DNA from: DASZMJ01 sp035551935
Lineage (GTDB): Bacteria > Planctomycetota > Planctomycetia > Isosphaerales > Isosphaeraceae
Reading direction: 5' to 3'
NCBI GenBank assembly: GCA_035551935.1
Contig: DASZMJ010000117.1
Coordinates: 1 to 5,038 of the forward strand
DNA: 5,038 bases
A model generated the notes under the pieces. It saw only the letters and a list, made by a program, of their open reading frames with translations. It searched no databases and was not told the origin of the DNA. The position numbers and the translations under genes are program-made. This document shows, piece after piece, positions 1-5,038 of the stretch. Each line of letters starts with the position of its first letter. The first letter of the stretch is position 1.

Positions 1-572
1 GGCTTGTCGGCGGCGAGACGCACGACCATGACCCGGTCGGGATACGAGACGAAGATTTCGCGAGTGAGGCGGGCGTCGCCCACGCGATAGCCAACGGTCG
101 CGACGCCGGTCTGGAGGTCGAGTTCGCGACGGTAGTCCGTCGCCGCTGGCTCACCGTCGAAGGTCAGCAGGAGGTCGCCGAGCGGCTGGTAGGCCTGCTG
201 CGCCGCGGGTACGCCGAAGAAATGCTCGTCGACCAGCTTCTCCGCCTCCTGGAACTTCTCGGCGAAGACGAGGTCGCGGATCTGGCCGAAGTACTTGTGC
301 GCCTCGGGATTGTCGTAGTCGTGGGGGCGGCCGGACCAGAAGGTGCCCTCATTCAGCGCGATCCGCTCCTGCGTGACCCCACCGAAGACCATCGCCCCCA
401 TGATGCCATTGCCGAGGGGCAAGCCTTCGAGCCATCTCTGGCCCGGCTGTCGGTACCACAGCAGCATTTCATCGCGCGGCTTCGGGACCTCCGGCCCCGG
501 CGAGGCCGCCGACACCCCGTCGGATACCGGGAGCATGAGCAAGGAGATCCCGAGGTAGCAAGACACTCTCAT
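1..572 (-). CDS. GH95-family glycoside hydrolase (alpha-L-fucosidase type), N-terminal part, runs off left edge
   Basis: Reading the minus strand from the ATG at 572 gives 190 uninterrupted codons to the window edge, with no stop. Residues 1-22 look like a short signal peptide (MRVSCYLGISLLMLPVSDGV, then SA-A), so export is likely. Residues 38-83 carry the hallmark start of the GH95 N-terminal beta-sandwich domain: LLWYRQPGQRWLEGLPLGNG, then IMGAMVFGGV, IALNEGTFWSGRP and the DYDNPEA segment. Later QQAYQPLGDLLLTF and the Y-R-R-E-L-D-L segment (residues 125-153) also match the family. GH95 enzymes are usually about 750-850 residues and hydrolyse alpha-L-fucosyl (some alpha-L-galactosyl) linkages by inversion. 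The (alpha/alpha)6 catalytic barrel and its acid/base residues lie beyond the window, so activity cannot be confirmed. The 572 start is preferred because it has an AAGGG ribosome binding site and a signal peptide; the ATG at 580 reaches a stop after three codons. The gene diverges from the large haem protein gene. Confidence 0.93.
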   Translation of the reverse strand, partial: MRVSCYLGISLLMLPVSDGVSAASPGPEVPKPRDEMLLWYRQPGQRWLEGLPLGNGIMGAMVFGGVTQERIALNEGTFWSGRPHDYDNPEAHKYFGQIRDLVFAEKFQEAEKLVDEHFFGVPAAQQAYQPLGDLLLTFDGEPAATDYRRELDLQTGVATVGYRVGDARLTREIFVSYPDRVMVVRLAADK

Positions 573-580
573 GGGCCCAT

Positions 581-586
581 CCCTTC
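581..586 (-). promoter_or_regulatory. Shine-Dalgarno for the GH95 gene
   Basis: The minus strand reads GAAGGG here, 8 bases before the ATG at 572. It decides between two nearby ATGs: the one at 580 lies right against the purine run and hits TGA after three codons, whereas the one at 572 is well spaced and opens the long frame with a signal peptide. Confidence 0.6.
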
Positions 587-726
587 GTGCTCGAGGCCGG
601 GCGCGATCCGGCGATCCCTACGCCGGTTCGTCGCCTCGGATCCCCGGAGATCGTCCCCCCAGGCCACTGCGCCCGGGATTCCGCGCGATGAAATCAGAGG
701 CGGCGGCTCGCTCATTTCGGTAGGTC

Positions 727-754
727 AGTTTACGGCCTGTCGGCCCCGGGCCAA
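727..754 (-). promoter_or_regulatory. Possible sigma-70-like promoter for the GH95 gene
   Basis: On the minus strand TTGGCC (754-749) is followed after 16 bases by TAAACT (732-727). Each hexamer matches the housekeeping consensus at four of six positions. It lies in one of the few less GC-rich parts of the gap and would give a leader of about 150 bases before the ATG at 572. Planctomycete promoters are poorly defined by consensus, so this is only a candidate. Confidence 0.22.
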
Positions 755-809
755 ATAGGGTGCCCAACTCGTCATGCAGGGCCATGGAGGCGCGGCCGCG
801 CGGGAAGGC

Positions 810-826
810 GGCGCGTGCGACGCGCC
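810..826. repeat. Short GC-rich inverted repeat (hairpin)
   Basis: GGCGCGT (810-816) and ACGCGCC (820-826) are perfect complements around a 3-base GCG spacer, giving a 7-bp stem. A 12-bp perfect palindrome, GCGCGGCCGCGC (790-801), lies just upstream. There is no T-run on either side, so an intrinsic terminator is unlikely. It could be an operator or part of a structured leader; in DNA this GC-rich it could also be chance. Confidence 0.4.
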
Positions 827-881
827 ATCGCCCCGGGCACGGGCCCGATCGGCTGCGGATGGGATGTCGTGGGTCAACCCT

Positions 882-905
882 GTTCGCAGGGAGTGCCTCG
901 CGAAC
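882..905. repeat. Imperfect inverted repeat in the divergent promoter region
   Basis: GTTCGC (882-887) pairs with GCGAAC (900-905). Inside them AGG (888-890) pairs with CCT (896-898), leaving one bulged C and a 5-base loop: nine pairs in total. A second small repeat, GGGTcaACCC (871-880), abuts it. The roughly symmetric GTTCGC...GCGAAC layout between divergent genes suits a dimeric regulator site or a leader hairpin, but I cannot tie it to a known regulator. Confidence 0.4.
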
Positions 906-1094
906 GGATCCTCGGGCGGCGGACCTGATCGAGCGGGCCTTCGGCACGCGCCGGAGAGCCGTGCCGCCCGGAGGGTCCGGGCCAGGAGCTGAAACTGCCT
1001 CGACTTGTGGCGTGGACCAGGCCACGCGGTTAGGATGGGCCGGTCCGGGATGCCGGCCTGCGTCGATCCGACCCACCCCGCGGGACTTGAGGCC

Positions 1095-4000
1095 ATGCGA
1101 CCTTCCACGATCGGGCGCGTCGCGATCCGACCGGCTCTTTCCGCCCTCCTCGTCGCCCTGGCGATGACCCTCCCGGCGCACGCGGACGACGACCCCGCCG
1201 CGGGCTATCGGCTCGACGACGACCGGGCCACGGTCCGCCTCCTGGCGACGATCCCCGGCGAGAGCGTGGCGCAGGTGGTCGTCGACCCGGCCGGTCGCCT
1301 GTTCCTCGGGGGTCGCGAGGCGGTCTTCGTGGTCGATCCGGCCGACGTGAAGCCGGGCCTGAAACCGAGGGAGATCTACCGCGAGAAGGGCGACCACTGG
1401 TTCATGGGCCTGGCGACACGGGGCGACGACCTGTACGTCGCCAAGCACAACGCGATCCTCGCCCTCCCCGGTGCCGCGCGGGGCAAGCCGGCCGCCGAGG
1501 CGAGGCCGATCGTCTGGGGGTTCGCGAAGGCGAAGGGCTGGGCGTTCCACCAGACGCTGCACGACCTGAAGTTCGGCCCCGACGGCAAGCTGTACTTCAG
1601 CATGGGCGACCCCGCCTGGTTCTACGGCGACTTCCGCTGGCCCGACCACTGGTTCCGCACACGCATCGAGACCGCCGGCACGCCCGCCAGGCGCGACATC
1701 GTCAGCATCGGCGGGATCTTCCGCTGCGACCCGGCCGACGGCTCCAACCTGCAACTGGTCGCCACGGGGACGAGGAACAACGTCGGGTTCGACTGGAACG
1801 AGTCGTTCGACCTGTTCACCACCGACAACGACCACGAGCAGGACAGCCGCTACGTGCCCGGGCGGCTGCTGTACATCGTCCCCGGCGGGTTCTACAACTG
1901 GCCCCGCGGCTGGATGGACGACCGCCCCGAGGACCTGCCCGCCCTGGCCGGTATGGGCCGCGAGGTCCCCGTCGGCCTGGCGGTCTACGGCGATACCCGC
2001 CTGCCGGCCGACTACAAGGGAAACGTCCTCGTCGCGCGCTGGGGTCGGCAGCGGATCGATCGGTATGCGTTGACCAGGGAGGGCGCCGGCTACACCGCGA
2101 AGGAGGTCCCCTGGCTCGCCTGCCCGCCCGGGCGGAGGCCGATGGCCGTCGCCGTCGGCCGCGGCGGCCGCGTCTACGCGGTGGTCGGCCACATGGAGAC
2201 CAACGCCGAGAGCCCGACCTACGCGGCGGACCTGCTCGAGATCGACGCCAAGGATGCGCATGAGGGATTCGAGGGATACGAGCCGGCCGACGCCCCCGTC
2301 GATCGGCTCTGGGCCGAGTTGGGACACGCCGACCTCTCGCGACGGGTCGCGGCGCACAACGAGCTGGCCCGCCGCGGGGGGGCGACCCTCGACTCGATCG
2401 CCGACCGAATTAGAGATTCCAAGTATAACGATTTATCAATTTATCACCTCGTCCGGCTGGCCGGCGTCGCGCCCGGTGCCGGTAGCGCGGCGGACGCGTT
2501 GACGGGGCTCCTGGGTCGCGCGGAGAGGGGGGTCCGCGAGGAGGCCACGATCGTCCTGTCGGCCCTGTCGAGGCGACTCGACGGCGAGGGAAAGCCGCTC
2601 GAAGTCCGGGTCGGGCGGGACTTGGCGCCCCGGGTGACGCTGGCGTTCCTCAGCGATATCTTGATGAGCGATGATGTGATGGTTGGAGGAGGGGCACTCG
2701 ACGAGGGCCGCTCCGACGATCCCTTTCTCCGCCAGGTCGCGACGCGGCTCATGGCCCGGAACCGGGGGTCCGCGGATCGGCCGGCCGACGGGAAGGCCGT
2801 CGCCGGGGCCGCCCCGAAGGGGGACAAGTCCGCCCGGCTCGCCTCGGTCCTGGCCGATGGGTTCTACCTGACGATCCCGCCCGCCGACGAGCCCTTGCCG
2901 GGGCGCCTGAAGCTGGAGCCTTCGCCCTATGAGGACCCGCCCGCCGACCGCGATCGGCGGCTCGGGGTCTTCTCGATCGACGCGTGGTGGAAGGCGCTGG
3001 ATAAGAAACCGTCCCACGAAGCGGCCTTCGCCCGGCTCGTGGCGGCGCTGGACGACCCCGAGGCCGAGATCCGGCTCCAGGCGCTTCGGTCGCTGGCGAG
3101 GCTGGCGGACGCGAGGGTCGTGCCGAGCCTGGAGCCGATCATCGACCGGCCGAAGGCGACGGACCCGGCGACGTTGAGCCTGGCCCTCCTGACGCTGGCC
3201 CGGCTGGGCGGGGTGAAGGAGGCGGAGCGGATCGCCAGGGTCCTGGCGACAACCGAGGGTCCCGCCCGGCGCGCGGCGGCCGAGGCGCTGGTGGCGCTCG
3301 ACCCGGGCGGAGAGCAGGCGCCGGCGGCGGTGTCGGAGGCGCTGGCGAAGCTGGCGACGATGGAGGGGCTCGGCGACCAGACGCGCCGGGCGGCGATCCG
3401 GCGGCTGGCGGCGCCCGCGATGTTGAAGGCGATGGTGTTCGATCCGCAGACCGCCCCGCCGTTCCGCGCCGAGGCGCTGGAGCGGCTGGCGGGCGTCGCC
3501 GACGCGGCGACGCTCGAGGGCGTGCTGGCGCAGATCCCCAAGGACGCCGGCCCGCGGCTGCTCAACCCCGCGGCGCGGCTGGCGGCCACGAGGCTCTCGT
3601 CGGCGTCGGCGATGCGGCTGCTCGGCGGCTGGCTCGAGGCGCCGTCGGAGGACGCCCGCCGCGCGGCGGCGCAGGCGATCGGGGCGGCGCGGAAGCCGGA
3701 GTTCTTCGCCCTCGCTCGGGCCCGGCTCGCGGCCGAGTCGAGCCCGGGCACGGCCCGGCTGCTCGCCGAGTCGATCCTCGCCGACAAGGACGGAGGAGCG
3801 GATCGCGACGCGGCCCTGGCGAACTTCGTCCGGTCGCGGTCCGACCTCGACCCCGGCCTGGTCGGGCGCGTGGTCGGACACCTCAAGTCGCGGGCCGGGT
3901 ACGAACGGATCGCGTCGGAGGTGGGCAGCTCGGGCACGCCGTCGGGCCTGCCCGCCGCCTTCGCGGCGATCGACTGGGCGAAGGACTGGAAGGGCGGCGA

Positions 4001-4415
4001 TCCCGAGCGGGGCAAGGCCCTGTTCCGGTCGCAGGCGGCCGTCTCGTGCCTCGTCTGCCACCGCTTCCGAGGCGAGGGCGGCCAGAACGGCCCGAGCCTG
4101 GAGGAGGCCGACAAACGCCTGACAGTCGCCTATGTGGTCGAATCGGTGTTGAAGCCGAACGCCCAGGTCGCGCCGCAGTATCGGCCCTGGACCATCGCCT
4201 TGAAATCGGGCGAGGTCCTCAACGGTGTCCTCCTCGAACAAGGTGCCGAGGCCCTGACCATCGGCCTCAACGACGGCACCACACGCCGGATCGCCCCAGG
4301 TGACGTCGAGGAGCGGCAGCCCTCGTCGTCATCGATCATGCCCGAGGGGCTGGTCGCGAAGCCGGAGGACTTGCGCGATCTCCTCGCCTATCTCCTCACG
4401 CCCGCACGCCGCTAG
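1095..4415 (+). CDS. Exported PVC-type haem protein: beta-propeller dehydrogenase-like domain, HEAT-like repeats, C-terminal cytochrome c domain
   Basis: The product has 1106 residues. The ATG at 1095 is chosen because it gives a clean signal peptide (Arg-rich start, hydrophobic ALSALLVALAMTLP, cleavage after AHA at residue 30); an in-frame TTG at 1005 would bury it. Residues about 45-395 form a propeller like the PVC 'membrane-bound dehydrogenase' / sorbosone dehydrogenase group: HDLKFGPDGKLYFSMGD (156-172), GIFRCDPADGSNLQ (207-220), GTRNNVGFD (225-233), TTDNDHE (242-248), GGFYNWP (264-270) and GRRPMAVAVGRGGRVY (346-361). Residues about 400-940 are Ala/Leu/Arg-rich paired helices with HEAT-like units, clearest at 641-690 and 720-740. 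Residues 966-1106 are the PVC haem-binding domain: GDPERGKALF, C985-L-V-C988-H989 for covalent haem c, GQNGPSL, and M1082 in IMPEGL as likely distal ligand. Presumed role: periplasmic or surface oxidation of a sugar-like substrate with electrons passed to haem; substrate unknown. No recognisable partner gene lies immediately downstream. Confidence 0.93.
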   Translation: MRPSTIGRVAIRPALSALLVALAMTLPAHADDDPAAGYRLDDDRATVRLLATIPGESVAQVVVDPAGRLFLGGREAVFVVDPADVKPGLKPREIYREKGDHWFMGLATRGDDLYVAKHNAILALPGAARGKPAAEARPIVWGFAKAKGWAFHQTLHDLKFGPDGKLYFSMGDPAWFYGDFRWPDHWFRTRIETAGTPARRDIVSIGGIFRCDPADGSNLQLVATGTRNNVGFDWNESFDLFTTDNDHEQDSRYVPGRLLYIVPGGFYNWPRGWMDDRPEDLPALAGMGREVPVGLAVYGDTRLPADYKGNVLVARWGRQRIDRYALTREGAGYTAKEVPWLACPPGRRPMAVAVGRGGRVYAVVGHMETNAESPTYAADLLEIDAKDAHEGFEGYEPADAPVDRLWAELGHADLSRRVAAHNELARRGGATLDSIADRIRDSKYNDLSIYHLVRLAGVAPGAGSAADALTGLLGRAERGVREEATIVLSALSRRLDGEGKPLEVRVGRDLAPRVTLAFLSDILMSDDVMVGGGALDEGRSDDPFLRQVATRLMARNRGSADRPADGKAVAGAAPKGDKSARLASVLADGFYLTIPPADEPLPGRLKLEPSPYEDPPADRDRRLGVFSIDAWWKALDKKPSHEAAFARLVAALDDPEAEIRLQALRSLARLADARVVPSLEPIIDRPKATDPATLSLALLTLARLGGVKEAERIARVLATTEGPARRAAAEALVALDPGGEQAPAAVSEALAKLATMEGLGDQTRRAAIRRLAAPAMLKAMVFDPQTAPPFRAEALERLAGVADAATLEGVLAQIPKDAGPRLLNPAARLAATRLSSASAMRLLGGWLEAPSEDARRAAAQAIGAARKPEFFALARARLAAESSPGTARLLAESILADKDGGADRDAALANFVRSRSDLDPGLVGRVVGHLKSRAGYERIASEVGSSGTPSGLPAAFAAIDWAKDWKGGDPERGKALFRSQAAVSCLVCHRFRGEGGQNGPSLEEADKRLTVAYVVESVLKPNAQVAPQYRPWTIALKSGEVLNGVLLEQGAEALTIGLNDGTTRRIAPGDVEERQPSSSSIMPEGLVAKPEDLRDLLAYLLTPARR
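2408..2447 (+). repeat. AT-rich island with a perfect 8-bp tandem duplication inside the haem protein gene
   Basis: These 40 bases contain only 10 G/C, in a gene that is otherwise strongly GC-rich. They encode residues 438-451 between the propeller and the HEAT-like region, using codons almost absent nearby (ATT, AGA, TAT, TTA, TCA, ATT, TAT). The octamer ATTTATCA occurs twice in direct succession (2431-2438 and 2439-2446). The frame stays open and the protein before and after reads like the family, so the gene is not broken. Confidence 0.85.
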
Positions 4416-4448
4416 GCCGGCGCGTCGGCATGAGTCTCGCTCGCCGGG
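4416..4448 (+). terminator. Weak candidate transcription end hairpin after the haem protein gene
   Basis: Immediately after the TAG stop, CCGGCG (4417-4422) can pair with CGCCGG (4442-4447) across a 19-base loop; alternatively GCCG (4416-4419) pairs with CGGC (4426-4429). Neither is followed by a T-run, so a classical intrinsic terminator is not supported. It is listed only because it is the only structure right after the stop. Confidence 0.15.
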
Positions 4449-4560
4449 CGCGTACAGCCAAGCGACGCCACAGCCCACGGGCGGAGGCGACCCGGCCCGG
4501 GAAATTCCGTGCCGACCCAAGCCGGGGCTGAGACGAAGCTCGGGACTTACATGACGCTCG

Positions 4561-4838
4561 TTTCAGGACGAGGTAGCCTTCTTGTCGGACGCGGTGCTGG
4601 CGCGGATGTTCGTGGACGTGGTCGGTCGCTCTCCCGCCCTCAACGGCCTACTCCACCGCCACGTGCACGTGCTGTTCAATCAGGTCGCCTGGTCGTCCGC
4701 GTGCAACCGGGCGCATACCACCGAGCAGCGGTGTGCGAGGTGACTCCTGATGACTCACGACCGGGTCGCCTCGGACCGTTACTTCCTGACCCAGGAGTTC
4801 CTAATGCGATCCTGGGGCCATTCGACTAGGGCGTGACC
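4561..4838 (+). pseudogene. Decayed C-terminal part of a Crp/Fnr-family transcription regulator
   Basis: In the frame starting at 4561 the translation reads FQDEVAFLSDAVLARMFVDV, then a GRSPALNGLL segment, VLFNQVAWSSACNRAHTTEQ and RCAR. A TGA follows (4741-4743), and the same frame goes on with LLMTHDRVASDRYFLTQEFL (4744-4803). The S-ACNR-H--E-RCARWLLMTHDRV--D-F-LTQEFLA pattern is the dimerisation helix and start of the helix-turn-helix domain in Crp/Fnr-like regulators common in planctomycetes, as I recall them. The TGA sits where the family has Trp (one change from TGG). After 4803 similarity moves to another frame (A-I-L-G from 4806, later G-V-T at 4830-4838, past a TAG at 4827), so a frameshift and another stop are present. 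An in-frame TGA at 4552 closes the upstream side, there is no suitable start, and the roughly 130-residue cNMP-binding domain is missing. Family members are usually about 230 residues. It is almost certainly non-functional. Confidence 0.8.
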
Positions 4839-4887
4839 CGCCGCCCGCTCCCCTGGACTTCGTTTGCTGATAAGGAGTTGTGGCGGT

Positions 4888-4961
4888 AGGGGGTGGAAAA
4901 CGAGGCCCCCCTGGGGCAGAACATCGGTCTCTACGCATCCGATGAGACCGCACCCAGGGGA
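4888..4961 (+). promoter_or_regulatory. Structured leader with an SD-masking stem before the right-hand gene
   Basis: CCCCTGGG (4908-4915) is a perfect complement of CCCAGGGG (4953-4960), which contains the ribosome binding site AGGGGA (4956-4961) of the gene starting at 4969. Nested inside, CGGTCTC (4925-4931) pairs perfectly with GAGACCG (4944-4950). Two competing pairings exist: AGGGGG (4888-4893) with CCCCCT (4907-4912), which would use up part of the masking arm, and CATCGG (4922-4927) with CCGATG (4939-4944), which excludes the inner stem. When the long stem forms, translation start should be blocked. Pairings are read directly; the regulatory role is inference. Confidence 0.5.
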
Positions 4962-4968
4962 CCCCGCC

Positions 4969-5038
4969 ATGATCATCACACCCGAGCAGGCCGCCCTCAA
5001 GGCCCAACACCAGTTCGATGCCCTGCGGGACTTCGTGC
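4969..5038 (+). CDS. N-terminal start of an unidentified protein, possibly a transposase, runs off right edge
   Basis: The ATG at 4969 opens a frame that stays open to the window edge: MIITPEQAALKAQHQFDALR followed by DFV. It is preceded by a good ribosome binding site, AGGGGA (4956-4961), at 7 bases. The sequence is helical and Gln/Ala-rich, and the 'P-x-Q-A-x(5)-Q-x-F-D-A-L-x-x-F-V' flavour recalls the N termini of ISKra4-type transposases found in many copies in planctomycetes. That is recollection, and 23 residues are too few to establish a family. The decayed gene on its left and the hairpin over its ribosome binding site agree with an insertion sequence, but no terminal repeat or target duplication can be paired inside the window. 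It could equally be an ordinary cytoplasmic protein; no signal peptide is visible. Confidence 0.5.
   Translation, partial: MIITPEQAALKAQHQFDALRDFV

Larger units (their letters stand above)
573..1094. other. Divergent intergenic region, 522 bp
   Basis: No frame here gives a product I recognise. The open frames crossing it are low-complexity Arg/Pro/Ala/Gly readings typical of non-coding high-GC DNA. The region separates two divergent genes for exported proteins, so it should hold promoters for both. It contains several GC-rich inverted repeats (790-801, 810-826, 871-880, 882-905 and 1010-1027) and a possible sigma-70-like promoter for the minus-strand gene. On the plus side I found no convincing -35/-10 pair and only a weak, too-close GAGG (1089-1092) before the ATG at 1095. 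No tRNA or riboswitch was recognised. Confidence 0.6.

Noticed and set aside
222..758. Plus-strand open frame of 178 codons
   Set aside because: It overlaps the GH95 coding strand in antisense and continues into the intergenic region; no family features, whereas the opposite strand has a clear GH95 signature.
1005..1036. TTGTGG...TAGGAT as a promoter for the haem protein gene
   Set aside because: The spacing is 20 bases and both hexamers are poor, so it is not better than chance.
1005..1094. TTG-initiated 30-residue N-terminal extension of the large protein
   Set aside because: It would place a Pro/Gly-rich segment before a textbook signal peptide that starts at 1095; the ATG at 1095 is the better start.
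573..1094. CRISPR, tRNA or riboswitch in the long gap
   Set aside because: There are no regularly spaced repeats, no cloverleaf with a conserved T-arm and anticodon arm, and no known aptamer core that I can recognise.
618..2357. Minus-strand open frame of 579 codons
   Set aside because: It lies antisense to the propeller-domain gene and the intergenic region. Its translation is Arg/Gly/Val/Pro-rich without domain motifs, as expected for a shadow frame in GC-rich DNA.
2424..2429. TATAAC as an internal -10 promoter element
   Set aside because: No acceptable -35 hexamer lies 15-19 bases upstream (the DNA there is GC-rich CCGACC-like), so a sigma-70 promoter is not supported.
2927..4114. Minus-strand open frame of 395 codons
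   Set aside because: Ser/Ala/Arg-rich composition with no recognisable domain; complementary shadow of the real gene.
2436..4241. Minus-strand open frame of 601 codons
   Set aside because: It is antisense to the HEAT-like and haem regions and extremely Arg/Gln/Pro-rich. The plus-strand frame explains the codon bias and has the CxxCH and MPEGL motifs.
4509..4829. 106-codon plus-strand open frame over the regulator remnant
   Set aside because: Arg/Gly/Pro-rich and without family similarity for most of its length. Only its last few codons (A-I-L-G) coincide with the frameshifted part of the Crp/Fnr remnant.
4779..5010. Two minus-strand open frames near the right edge
   Set aside because: They run across the regulator remnant and the inverted-repeat leader, without a sensible ribosome binding site or recognisable motifs.

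Overview
The window looks like chromosomal DNA from a high-GC planctomycete, probably of the Isosphaeraceae type. This is inferred from strongly GC-biased third codon positions, a very large secreted protein ending in the PVC-type haem-binding domain typical of Planctomycetes/Verrucomicrobia, and a GH95 fucosidase-type gene next to it. No rRNA or other taxonomic marker is present, so the lineage rests on gene content only.

Layout. (1) Positions 1-572, minus strand: the first 190 codons of a secreted GH95-family glycoside hydrolase (alpha-L-fucosidase type) that runs off the left edge. (2) Positions 573-1094: a divergent intergenic region with no convincing gene, containing a possible promoter for the GH95 gene and several GC-rich inverted repeats. 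(3) Positions 1095-4415, plus strand: one 1106-residue exported protein made of a signal peptide, a beta-propeller sugar-dehydrogenase-like domain, a long helical HEAT-like middle and a C-terminal c-type cytochrome domain (CxxCH plus a distal Met in an MPEGL motif). (4) Positions 4416-4560: a short spacer. (5) Positions 4561 to about 4838, plus strand: a decayed C-terminal part of a Crp/Fnr-family transcription regulator, with a nonsense codon and a frameshift and without its cNMP-binding domain. (6) Positions 4888-4968: a leader with nested and mutually exclusive stems, one of which covers the ribosome binding site of the next gene. (7) Positions 4969-5038: the first 23 codons of a gene running off the right edge, possibly a transposase.

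How the parts relate. The two complete-looking starts face away from each other and both products carry export signals. This fits a polysaccharide or sugar catabolism locus in which an extracytoplasmic glycosidase releases fucose-type sugars and a haem-containing dehydrogenase-like protein oxidises a sugar or sugar derivative. The functional link is inference. The right end looks like a decay zone: a broken regulator followed by a possible mobile element whose leader resembles the SD-masking hairpins that limit transposase translation. The strongest non-routine observations are the regulator pseudogene, the SD-masking leader, and a 40-bp AT-rich island holding a perfect 8-bp tandem duplication inside the otherwise very GC-rich large gene.
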